Assembly: GCA_037447655.1 (NCBI GenBank)
Contig: JBBHKE010000260.1
Location: 40,001-55,991 of the forward strand
Source: Zygnema cylindricum
Lineage: Eukaryota; Streptophyta; Zygnematophyceae; Zygnematales; Zygnemataceae
Length of the DNA: 15,991 nt
Direction of reading: 5' to 3'
Shown in pieces: positions 7,312 through 15,675 of this stretch. Numbering within the stretch: position 1 is the stretch's first letter; every line of letters begins with the position of its first letter. The notes under the pieces are model-generated. The model saw only the letters and a program-made list of their open reading frames with translations, made no database searches and had not been told where the DNA came from. The position numbers and the translations under genes are program-made.

Positions 7312-7935
7312 ATGTCTACTTCCACTACTACTGCTGGTTCACCGCCTGCAACGGTGGTTGTAGAACAACAGGTTATGGGCCTTTCATCAAGGATTCCTAT
7401 CTTCAATGGCCAAAAGTATGCTTACTGGGCGGCGATGGTTGAATCGTCTTTTGAAACGGCTGATTTATTGGGGGTCTTGGATGGCTCCCTTGATGAAACA
7501 GATCCAACTTGGGCGAAGAAGAATTCAATGGCAAGGAACAATCTAATCCTTTGTATTTCAGAAAATTTGGTCATGTCTCGCCTGAAAATGAAGAAGGCGA
7601 GGGAGATTTGGACGTCTCTCAAATCCGCTTTTGAGAAAGCAAATGTTCAAGAGGCGCTTTTGGTGGCTGGAAAAATTTGGGGATACAAATACACGGGGGG
7701 ATCTATGGTAGAGTATTGTGACAATTTTCGTGCGCTCATTGATGCTCACTCTTCTGCTGGGGGGTCATTTCCTGAGTTTCAGCAGGCAGCTTTGCTTATT
7801 AGAGGTCTCCCTAGTAGCATGAAGGGTGTGTCTAATCAATTAAAGAGTCATGATAAAGCTAGCTGGTCATTTCAGTTAGCATATAATCTTATATTGGAGG
7901 AAGAAACAAATACTAAACTCCTTGAGGGAGAATGA
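7312..7935 (+). CDS. gag: Gag capsid segment, ending at premature TGA
   Basis: The frame has 207 codons and starts inside the 5' LTR. Residues 1-20 come from LTR sequence (Thr/Ser/Pro/Val-rich), and residues from about 28 show the copia Gag signature IPIFNGQKYAYW, followed by an all-helical capsid of the UBN2/gag-polypeptide type. Near the end, LLIRGLPSSMK matches the conserved L-GLP motif of that family. Capsid forms the virus-like particle in the cytoplasm that encloses RNA for reverse transcription. Met22 (7375) is also in frame and lies inside the primer-binding site, so either ATG could start Gag. The TGA cuts it off before the zinc knuckle, so RNA-binding would be lost, though a capsid alone could still be made. 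Confidence 0.85.
   Translation: MSTSTTTAGSPPATVVVEQQVMGLSSRIPIFNGQKYAYWAAMVESSFETADLLGVLDGSLDETDPTWAKKNSMARNNLILCISENLVMSRLKMKKAREIWTSLKSAFEKANVQEALLVAGKIWGYKYTGGSMVEYCDNFRALIDAHSSAGGSFPEFQQAALLIRGLPSSMKGVSNQLKSHDKASWSFQLAYNLILEEETNTKLLEGE
7371..7381 (+). other. Primer-binding site, half-tRNA type (initiator tRNA-Met)
   Basis: GGTTATGGGCC begins at the first base after the 5' LTR. Its complement, GGCCCATAACC, is the anticodon stem-loop of eukaryotic initiator tRNA-Met (around residues 30-40), not the 3' CCA end. Drosophila copia is known to prime from such a cleaved half-tRNA. The common plant copia site TGGTATCAGAGC is absent. The site lies in the gag frame and contains an in-frame ATG. Confidence 0.8.
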
Positions 7936-9126
7936 AAAGTTGAAGCATTTGCAACAGACTTTGACAAAAGAATTCAGTTCAATCAGAATAGGAATCAGTT
8001 TAACCAGAATCAGAATCAGTTTAATCAGAGGCAGAATAGGCCATCTACTACTACTTGTTTCTATTGTTCTGAGAAGGGTCACGGATACAGGTACTGTCCT
8101 AAATTAAAGAAGGCTAATGAGACAGGTTTATACAGGCCAGGTTGGCAACAGAGCCAGTATCACAGAGGTTTTTCTGGAAATCCTTCACGTGGAAATGCTC
8201 TCTTTTCAGCTTCTGCAACTGATGCAGATGAGTCACTAAGCTTCAATGAGCAAGAGGAGGCGGAGTTATTTGCTATGGCGGCTGCCATGGAGGGACCAAA
8301 GGATGCAGGATGGATCATGGACACGGGAGCGTCTGCCCATATGTGTTGGAACAAAGCGGCTTTTACGAATCTGCAGCAAACATCTCCAAGGAGTATCTAC
8401 TATGCTTGTGGCATGAGTGTTCAAACCTCAGCTCAGGGTGATGTATCTTTGATGGTAGATGTGGGGGGGAAGTCGGTAGAAAGAACCCTTCACAATGTTT
8501 TGTATGTTCCAGACTTTAAGAAAAATCTATTTTCTACGTCATTAGTGGAGAGCAAAGGCTTTGAGGTTGTTCTGAAAGGAGGAAGGCAGGTTGTTAGCAA
8601 AAAAGGGAAAGTAGCAGTAACAGGGACTAGAGATGCTAGCAAAATGTACCGGATGGACATGGCGGAATATAAAGAAAATGATGTTCTCTACTCCAGTGTA
8701 CAATCTGACAATGAGTTGTGGCATAAAAGATTAGGACATATGAACTATGATAGTCTTAAGAAAATGGTGAATTTGGGAAAAGTCGAGGGAGTTTCTCTCA
8801 GTTCTCATCCTATAAAATCATGTGATGGTTGCTCACTTGGCAAGATTCACAAATTGCCACTTCCACAGGAAACGGACCAGAGATCGGAGAAAGTTCTACA
8901 ACTAATACACTCTGATGTTCTCGGTCCTTCACAAGTGGCTTCAGCTGGAGGCGTCCACTATATGGTTACATTCACAGATGACTACTCGAGGTACACTAAA
9001 GTATACTTCATGCAACATAAGAGTGAAGTGTTCACTCACTTCAAACATTACAAAGCGTGGGCGGAAAAGCTTCATGGAGTTCCAATCTTGGCGTTGAGAT
9101 CGGACAATGGGGGAGAATACACATAA
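7936..9126 (+). pseudogene. pol: Nucleocapsid, protease and integrase catalytic region, between two stops
   Basis: The frame is open for 396 codons between TGA 7935 and TAA 9126. It begins with a Gln/Asn-rich linker (about 7969-8040, repeats of QFNQ). Next comes a CX2CX4HX4C zinc knuckle (Cys 8056, Cys 8065, His 8080, Cys 8095), which binds the RNA genome. DTGASAHM (from 8320) is the aspartic protease active site that processes the polyprotein. WHKRLGHMN and CDGC (about 8718-8840) form the HHCC zinc domain before integrase. The first two integrase acidic residues are Asp 8914 (IHSDV) and Asp 9103 (RSDNGGEY). The TAA falls just after the second one. The first usable ATG after the TGA is about 8275, which would omit the knuckle. 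Confidence 0.85.
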
Positions 9127-9828
9127 AAGGAATTCGAAGAATTCCTCACTCGAGAAGGTATTAGTCACAATCTTACTGTTCCTTACACACCAGAACAGAA
9201 TGGTGTTTCTGAAAGATTAAATAGAACGGTGACAGAGAGTGCTAGGTCCATGCTTGCAGATAAAGGGCTAGATTTGAAATTCTGGGCTGAAGCACTAAAC
9301 TGTGCTGTTTATATTAAGAATAGAATTGCTTCTAGATCTGTTAGCACCACACCTTATGAGCTTTGGACAGGAAGGAAACCTGATGTTAGCCACTTTAAAA
9401 TCTTTGGCAGCAAGTGTTTTATTCTAGATACTTCACAGGATAGATGGAAAATGGAGCCTAAGGGCTTACCAGGAATTTTTATGGGGTATGATGATAACGC
9501 AAAAGGATATAGGGTTTTTGTATTTGAGAAACAGAAAGTAATTATTTCTAGAAATATCCAGATTAAAGATGAACAGGATTCGGTTGATCTTTTTAAGGTG
9601 CCAGATCAACCGGCGAAAGAAAAGCAAGAATATGTCATTTTTCACCATACTCAGCGAGTCTACTTTCCACCGGCAAGTGCGACACCTCTTTCTCCAGCTC
9701 CCCTTGTGCCTTTACAGGATGCATCGCAACAAGATACCCCTCGGGTGGATGGACCTCCTACAGACTCTGTACAGGATCAAGTTACGGTTCACCCTAAACA
9801 GAAAAATCAGAGGTTGCCGACGATCTGA
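9127..9828 (+). pseudogene. pol: Integrase third catalytic residue, C-terminal domain and linker
   Basis: Directly after the TAA the frame continues with integrase. Glu 9211 (NGVSERLN) stands 36 codons after Asp 9103, giving the DD35E spacing. Then WAEALNCAVYIKNRI, the TPYELWTGRKP block and the GYDDNAKGYRVF block of copia integrases follow. The last third (from about 9590) is a low-conservation Pro/Gln/Asp-rich linker to RT. The first ATG in this segment is 9229, after the Glu, so no intact integrase core can be made from one frame. It ends at TGA 9826-9828, inside the linker. Confidence 0.83.
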
Positions 9829-10422
9829 GCCTCAGAATTTCCGGGGGGAAAGAGATCCAGCAGCCGTCTGCAATCAAGCTCTCACTTTGCTTTTTCTGCA
9901 GCTACAGAGGAGCCTCTAACGATCCAGGAGGCCTTCTCATCACCTGAGAGAAATCAGTGGATCGAGGAGGCAAACGATGAAATGAAGTCTATTATGGAGG
10001 CACAGACATGGGAGCTGGTGGATCTTCCTCCGGGCAGAAAAGCCATCGGCAGCAAATGGGTATTCAAGGTGAAGCTGAACCCGGACAACACCATCGAAAG
10101 ATATAAGGCGAGACTAGTGGCCAAGGGGTATAATCAAAAAGAAGGTATTGACTTTGAGGAAACCTTCTCTCCTGTTGTCAGATTTCCCACTGTCAGAATT
10201 TTGCTAAGTCTAGCTGCTATAGAGAATATGGAAATACAACAAATGGATGTTAAAACTGCTTTCTTGCATGGAGAGTTGGAAGAAACCATTTATATGAAAC
10301 AACCTGAAATGTACGTTGAAAAGGGAAAGGAAGAATTAGTGTGTAAATTGATGAAATCTTTGTATGGGCTAAAACAAGCCCCGCGTCAGTGGAATTTGAA
10401 GTTAGATGAGTTTTTGACTGGG
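9829..10422 (+). pseudogene. pol: Reverse transcriptase, N-terminal half, before the frameshift
   Basis: After the TGA the same frame leads through the linker to RT (first ATG 9982). Copia RT landmarks: [60 protein letters not shown] with the first catalytic Asp, and [14 protein letters not shown] copies genomic RNA into DNA inside the particle. The reading frame loses family similarity just after 10422, where the downstream frame (10422 on) picks it up, consistent with loss of one base there. The original frame runs out at TAA 10519-10521, giving a truncated tail without the YVDD motif. Confidence 0.85.
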
Positions 10423-11486
10423 TGGGATTTAAGAGAATTAGCTCAGATCATTCTGTATATGTCTTACAAGGGGAGGATGGGATACTTTACATTGCTGTAT
10501 ATGTGGATGACTTATTATTAATAAGTAAGTCAATGGATGAAATAAACCGCATTAAAGCGGCTTTAAGGTCTAGGTTTGAGATGAAGGACCTCGGTGAGGC
10601 CAAATACATTTTAGGAATACAGGTAGAAAGAGACAGAAACAAGAGGCTGATTATGTTGACTCAGAAAGAAGCAATAGGTAATATGCTAGAAAGATTTGAA
10701 ATGAAAGATGTGAAAGGATCCGTAACTCCCATGGAATTCAGGCAGAAATTAGAAGGAATGGATACAGATTCAGGCATAATTGTCGGTGAGAGTTTAGAGA
10801 CAGGGGAGGAAGAGTTTATGGCTTCAAAGCCATATAGACAAGTAGTTGGAAGTCTTATATATTTTATGAATTGTACGAGACCCGACATTGCAGCAGCTGT
10901 GGGAGTCTTGAGTAGAAGTCTGCAGAATCCTAAAAGGGCAGACTGGGAAGCAGCGAAAAGAGTGTTGAGATATCTTGCAGGTACTCGAAATCTCAAGCTT
11001 GTTCTCGGAGGAGGAGAGGTGAAAATCCAGACGTGGAGCGATGCTAGCTATGGGGACATGCCAAGCCGGAAATCTACAACCGGCTTCGTTCTGAAGATTG
11101 GAGACGGAACTTGCTGCTGGAGTAGCAAATTACAAAAGGTTACAGCTCAATCCACAATGGAGTCAGAATATATGGCAGCAGCTTCCGCCCTCAAGGAGCT
11201 CCTATGGGTCAAGTCCATTTTACAAGAACTTGGGTATATGCAAATTGGCCCTCAAGCTATCTGGTGTGACAACCAAGCTGCCATAGCTATTGCCTCTAAC
11301 CCCAGCCATCACTTTAAGAGCAAACACATGGATGTTAGACTACATTTTGTTAGAGAAAAAGTACTTGCAAAAGTCGTTAAATTGTGTTATTTACCAGATG
11401 AGAAGATGGTGGCTGACATGTTAACAAAAGCCCTTCCTGCTCCTAAGTTACAATTTTGCAGAGATGCTATTGGACTAAGTGAGTAA
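10423..11486 (+). pseudogene. pol: Reverse transcriptase C-terminal half and RNase H
   Basis: In the shifted frame, YVDDLLL (YVDD at 10500-10511) supplies the RT catalytic Asp pair. It is followed by MKDLGEAKYILGIQVERD and CTRPDIAAAVGVLSR, typical of copia RT. RNase H, which removes RNA from the hybrid, follows: WSDASYG (Asp 11040), STMESEYMA (Glu), WCDNQAA (Asp 11268) and HMDVRLHFVRE, then a DMLTK C-terminal motif. The frame is intact for about 350 codons but has no in-frame ATG at its own beginning (the first codon in frame is GTG). The TAA at 11484-11486 is 17 bp before the polypurine tract. Confidence 0.85.
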
Positions 11487-11502
11487 CTGAGTCTAAAGAT
11501 TT

Positions 11503-11509
11503 AGGGGAG
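11503..11509 (+). other. Polypurine tract
   Basis: AGGGGAG directly before the TG of the 3' LTR, with a purine-rich run (AAAGA) a few bases upstream. It primes plus-strand DNA synthesis. Position and composition are as expected for copia. Confidence 0.8.
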
Positions 11510-12549
11510 TGTTGTAATTTATAAATCTTTATTTCAGTCAATAGGGGTAAAAATAACTTAGGATATTTTTTCTAGTAGTCTACTATAAGACTTACCTTAA
11601 TTAGTGTTACAGTAGCGAGAGGTACAATAGAGCGTATCGTACTGTATCGTACTTTTGCAGGGACACGTGTCGGCGAAATAACGTATGCAGGTTTTTGGAG
11701 CAGCGCCGACAATCAGCCATACGCGTCAAAAAGTTGACGACGCGATTCACATGATCGGACGAACAGGATCTGTCCCGAGTATTCCGGAAACATATGGTAC
11801 ATCTCGACGGTACCATCGTCGATCGAATTCGTTCCAACGGACGCGATTCACCTGGGACCACAAGCGCGATTCACGAGGGACCACAAGCGTGATTCGCGTG
11901 GGACCACAAGTGACGAAGCACTCAAGTGCTTCGTACTACATGACCACAGTAGGCTGGACTTTTGCGGTCACCGCTGACTAAGCATTTGGAACGTTTTGTG
12001 TACGGTTAGAACGTTTTGTGTACGATTCAATTTCTGTAAATATCTGAATAACATTAGTTTGTAGTTTAGTGTGATAAAAAAATAGTGTTCCGCTAATCAA
12101 GTTTTAGAAATAGTAATTAGGTTTTTAAAGTACAGTAACGTACAGGTAGGATGCTTTGTCGTTAGTCAGGATAATAACCGTAGTAACGGTTACCCAAATT
12201 AGTGTAGATCAGTAGATACACACTGTGAGTATATAACTTAGAACTTAGACAATTTTGTAGTATCCAGTTTTGGGAATATGATTTTCTAAGGGCAGTTTTT
12301 GGGAAACTTCTAGACATCATATCTTATGGTTTACTGGGTCATTTTGGCTGCAATTTTGGGAATTGTCAGTTTGCTGTATTGTGTAACACTGTGACAAATT
12401 TGAAGCATATTGGGTTTCTGAGTCATATTTTGTGTCAGATCTAAGTTGGCTGTTGAATAGGTACTTTGATAGTTTCTGCTGTTTTTTTTCATGTCTACTT
12501 CCACTACTACTGCTGGTTCACCGCCTGCAACGGTGGTTGTAGAACAACA
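11510..12549 (+). repeat. 3' LTR (1040 bp)
   Basis: Matches the 5' LTR with an offset of 5179 and no indels. Five substitutions are seen by eye (near 11537, 11627, 11731, 12005 and 12391): four transitions and one T/G transversion. It carries the same G-box, 23-bp and 20-bp units, TATA box (12230-12236) and the first 59 bp of gag. Confidence 0.96.
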
Positions 12550-12625
12550 TCCCCAGCAAAGACTACCAGCCGTACCAGCCACTAAAAAGACGTGGTTAAA
12601 AATAAGTGCGGTCCGCCAAAAGTGA
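12491..12625 (+). CDS. Orphan gag start in the 3' LTR reading into flanking DNA (44 aa)
   Basis: The gag ATG duplicated in the 3' LTR opens 19 codons of LTR-encoded peptide and 6 to 7 bases before the junction enters host sequence, stopping at TGA 12623-12625. It lies downstream of the 3' LTR TATA box. This follows from the gag start lying within the LTR, so every copy's 3' LTR and every solo LTR would carry such a start. Nothing shows that it is used. Confidence 0.2.
   Translation: MSTSTTTAGSPPATVVVEQHPQQRLPAVPATKKTWLKISAVRQK
12550..12554. repeat. Target-site duplication, right copy (TCCCC)
   Basis: Identical to 6326-6330. The sequence after it contains CCGTACCAGCC, resembling the 49-bp array landmark, so the insertion site was in or at the edge of the minisatellite. 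Confidence 0.9.
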
Positions 12626-12779
12626 CGCATAGCGTGCATATTGACCATAGATGTCCCGTGCGCATAATACGCACCAAACAAACGAGCGAATACTATGCAC
12701 GATACGCATTTAACGTTGAATAAAATGTTATAAAATGCATATCTGCCTATGTAGTAGTACATTTTTGTACATTTCCTGA

Positions 12780-13260
12780 CGATGTCCCTACACTTTGCAC
12801 CTTTAAGGGTCATTTACAGGATTTTTAGGGCTTTAGAGTACATTTCCTTACATTCCGTATGTTTGAGTATAACTACCCTACACTTTTCATACATGTAAGT
12901 ACGTCGTCCGTAGTTTCCGTACCTGTTAAGGTTACATATTTTAGGGTTTGTAGGGTTCATTTCCGTACAGTCCCGTATATTTCAATACAGCTACGCTACA
13001 CTTTTCGTGCAGTTACGTACAGTGGTCGTACATTTTCGTACATATTAGGGTAATTAAAGGGGGGATTTTAGGGTTTTTAGGGTACATTGTCGTACATTCC
13101 TTTATACTTGAGTACGACTGCCAAAAAATTGTTTTACCATTAGGTTTTGTATGGTACACTTTCCGTATATTAGTGTACATTTCTGTTATTTTTCTGTACA
13201 TTTTAAGATTTTTAAAGGATTTTCTATGACTACGATCTCCGTACATTTTCGTACATGTTC
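12780..13260. repeat. Degenerate GTAC-rich tandem repeat, period 117-127 bp
   Basis: The motif CATTTCC(G/T)TACA... recurs at 12841, 12958 and, as CATTGTCGTACATTCC, at 13085. Each is followed by a CTACACTTTTC word (12870s, 12990s) and each unit ends in ATTTTAGGGTTT(T/G)TAGGGT (about 12938-12956 and 13064-13083). A partial unit precedes (about 12781-12838) and decayed units follow to 13260. GTAC appears at least 15 times in about 500 bp. The TTTAGGG words resemble plant telomere repeats but are not in tandem. Confidence 0.65.
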
Positions 13261-13395
13261 ATACAGCGGGAACTAAACGGATTTTAAGAAAAGTATAAAA
13301 GTCGCGAATACTACGTTAAAATCGGAGAAAAAATCAAAATTCGTGCAAATTGGACAATTAGGGCTCAAACCATTACATTGGCTAAAAATTGTATA

Positions 13396-13439
13396 CTAGC
13401 ATAAACACACACAACACGAAACTCGCCCGTGTAACGGGC
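13396..13439 (-). mobile_element. Possible Helitron 3' end
   Basis: On the minus strand a hairpin GCCCGT-TAC-ACGGGC (13439-13425) is followed 25 bases later by CTAG and then T (13399-13395). Plant Helitrons end in a GC-rich hairpin followed by CTRR and insert before T. The usual spacing is nearer 10-12 nt, so the gap is long here. I did not find a matching 5' TC end. The hairpin is certain; the identification is tentative. Confidence 0.25.
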
Positions 13440-13925
13440 TCATTTTGTCTTGTCTTTTGAAATAGGACTCCAAATCGCGCGATTCTTTCGCGGACGTCCA
13501 CCAAATTAAGTATTTTATATTTATAACACCTAAATACCCCTTTACAAACAAGTTCGATCCGCTATTATTGTTACACATATGCATGTGGGAACTAAATGAC
13601 GTATGATATTACCATTTTTCTAATTTCACGGAGGAATTTATTTTGTGTTAACTTGTCACTCTTTAGAGATATAACTTGAAAGGGGTTTGTATGAACTTTA
13701 ACTATCTCTAACTCGTAGTAGACATTAGTGTGTACTGGAAACATCAATGGTATTAGCGATCAAAGTAAAACAATATCCCTTAGTGATTCCAAAAATCGAA
13801 AACTATAACTTTCAAATCGATAAACAACATTAAGCATTGCACTGCCAAAGATCTTTTTGAGAGAAAACTTGTACAAATAGATGTGTGAAATTATGAATGT
13901 TTCGCTAAAAAATTGTATTATTTAG

Positions 13926-14672
13926 GACTTGTCCCCCTACGGTTGTAACTTAGTGAACTTACTTTGTACTGTAGCGAAGATTCTCCATACACTGTTTTCA
14001 AATCTCCCATGCGTAAAAGTGAAATCGAATCTTACATCTATACCATTCCTATACGCCGACAATGTTTGTGACGATTTTCAACGTCTACAAACTGTGTACT
14101 CGTACCTTATTTTTGATAACTTTTTGTGACGTTGCCTGTCTTTGCGTGACATTCTGATTGTACAACCAATCAACCTCGTGTTGTTCATGGTTAAAGATAA
14201 TGCGGTTTGCCTTTACCTCTCCTGTCATGGTGACTTAGAGTAACCATATATTCTTGAGACCCCCTAAAAACATTATGTAGTACATGACAAAACTAAATGT
14301 ACTCTTCCTCGTTGTTCGAGAAAAAAACGGACAAAGAATAACAAATTGTATACTTTTCCTCGTGGTTTGAAATTCGTCTCGAAGTTTATATAAAAAGTAA
14401 CACGGGCCAATTTGTTTTCCTACTTGTGGCGAGTCGATATTTTAAATTCGAGTAAAACTTCGATGGGTTTTGAGGTAGAGTTTGGAGACAACGTTTTTTA
14501 ACGTGGCCGTGGGTGGAAAAACACAAGTTGACAATATGCAGTACATTCTAAGTTTGAAGATAATGCAAATTATAGTTTATTTTTTTTCACATTCTTAGTA
14601 CGGTTTTAATTTAAGCGGTATGTTTTTGAGGAAAACGAAAAATAAAATAACTCTTTCTTTGGCACATGAGGA
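13926..14672. repeat. Right copy of the diverged direct repeat (partner at 686-1515)
   Basis: Same anchors and order as the left copy, in the same orientation. Divergence is high with many small indels, so it is an old duplication or an old dispersed repeat family. The frames within (for example at 13929 and 14620) do not align to matching frames in the left copy, which argues against coding. Confidence 0.6.
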
Positions 14673-15675
14673 CAATGCCTTACCCTTGACATTAAGGGTA
14701 CGACCATGTGGCAAAGTAAGGTTTTTTTTTTGTCGTTTTTCTCAAAACCTTGGAGTCGTACTGCTAAACTTAGAACCTTACGAAAAATTGCAAAATTATA
14801 GGGTACAGTTTGCGCCATTTTCAAGCTTAGAATGTACCATAAGTTCTCACTTTGTGTTTTTCGACCTTAGGCCACATCATCTTCGAACACAAATAGAAAA
14901 ACAAACTCGCACGTGTCAATAGTTTTCAAAAGTTTTTGACAATTTAAGTCGACGAGAAATATACAAGGTTGTTTTGTTTTTGGCCGCTTGCATTTTGTAC
15001 CATTATTTATCTGGCAGGGGTCTCAATGCTTCAATGCCATTTCATGAAAAGGTGAAAAATATGTGAAGACTCCACTGCATCCCGCGTCTCTCTCACCTTG
15101 CTCACCTTACCTCTCATTCACTCAAAACTGATAGATTTTAGATGTTGAAAGCCGTCACGAGCGTTGTTGACGTATCACAGCCTTAAGGGACAAATTCATT
15201 GTAACACGTTGGGATGCTTAAACACCTTGTATGAAAAATTTGCGCTATAATACCAAGTAAGGGTATGTCTCTATATGCTATAGTACGGGTTATTGAAATT
15301 TTGTGGACTCCGTAGTCTTACAGAATGAGCAGCTCAAAAAAAGCTTATAGGATAACCATGACCCACTATAGTTTATCAAGGAATATCTTCCACCCAAGCA
15401 TGCAAAAAACTATGACCGTCCTTACCTTTATGAGGATATAACTCCCTTGAGTCGATCACTAAAAGAATCTCGAAATTTTCTCCACTGAGAAGTTAGTTAT
15501 GGTTGTTCAAAGACAACAGATTTATACAAATGACCTATGAGAGAGAGGGTTTCAAAAACATCCTAAAAACCTAAGTCTTAGAATGACCTACTCTCCTAGC
15601 CTGTCTAGTAAAACCTCCGCCGATTGAAGGATTGTAAAGTACTGTACAATGATAAACTAGCCGCCACCAAAATTG
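14673..15675. other. Intergenic DNA, nothing recognised
   Basis: AT-rich, with short overlapping frames on both strands (14606-14922) that show no family motif and are best read as chance. A CT-rich patch lies at about 15085-15125 and a short GA run at 15540-15549. Confidence 0.45.

Larger units (their letters stand above)
6331..7370 (+). repeat. 5' LTR (1040 bp)
   Basis: Begins TGTTGTAATT and ends AGAACAACA, with 5-bp inverted ends TGTTG/CAACA. U3 holds a G-box palindrome GACACGTGTC (6483-6492), three 23-bp tandem units (6662-6730), a hairpin (6734-6755) and two 20-bp units (6811-6850). A TATATAA box is at 7051-7057, placing the likely transcript start near 7080-7090. The last 59 bp contain the gag ATG (7312), so this LTR is partly coding. 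Differences from the 3' LTR lie near 6358, 6448, 6552, 6827 and 7212. Confidence 0.96.
7312..11486 (+). pseudogene. gag-pol: gag-pol polyprotein, one ancestral frame with four breaks
   Basis: From ATG 7312 a single frame runs to about 10422, then continues in the next frame to TAA at 11484-11486, about 1391 codons overall, a normal copia length. Domain order: capsid (7312-7935), Q/N-rich linker and CCHC zinc knuckle (to 8097), protease (DTGA at 8320), integrase (8700-9600), RT (about 9980-10700) and RNase H (11030-11480). Breaks: TGA 7933-7935, TAA 9124-9126, TGA 9826-9828, and a one-base shift near 10422. Homologous sequence continues in frame directly after each stop, so these are lesions rather than natural gene ends. 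No codon beyond the breaks departs from the family pattern at the catalytic positions I can see. Confidence 0.93.
6331..12549 (+). mobile_element. Ty1/copia LTR retrotransposon, complete ends, coding region broken
   Basis: A 6219-bp element: 5' LTR, abutting primer-binding site, gag-protease-integrase-RT-RNase H in copia order, polypurine tract, 3' LTR, with TCCCC duplications outside. The integrase-before-RT order separates it from Ty3/gypsy. There is no envelope-like frame between RNase H (stop at 11486) and the 3' LTR. The LTRs differ at 5 of 1040 positions by eye (about 0.5%), so insertion is recent; at an assumed grass rate of 1.3e-8 per site per year that would be roughly 0.2 million years. 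The gag-pol frame has three stops and a frameshift, so this copy cannot supply its own proteins. Confidence 0.97.

Noticed and set aside
7933-9828. Programmed readthrough or frameshift sites in gag-pol
   Set aside because: No known readthrough context follows the TGA at 7933, and the breaks in integrase, linker and RT are not at places where any copia element is known to recode.
7312-11486. A non-standard genetic code reading TGA or TAA as sense
   Set aside because: Two different stop codons and a frameshift break the frame, and the frame ends normally in TAA at 11486. Ordinary decay explains this better.
11487-11509. A third, envelope-like gene after RNase H
   Set aside because: Only 23 bases lie between the pol stop and the 3' LTR.
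12938-13083. Interstitial telomere array
   Set aside because: TTTAGGG-like words occur at most two in a row and once per longer unit; there is no tandem heptamer run.
12331-13246. Minus-strand frames at 12331-12813 and 13013-13246
   Set aside because: The first straddles the LTR edge and the insertion junction, so it cannot be an ancestral gene. The second lies in the GTAC repeat and has no recognisable content.
14606-14922. Overlapping frames on both strands near 14606-14922
   Set aside because: No motif, low-complexity homopolymer runs, and no matching frame in the related left repeat copy.
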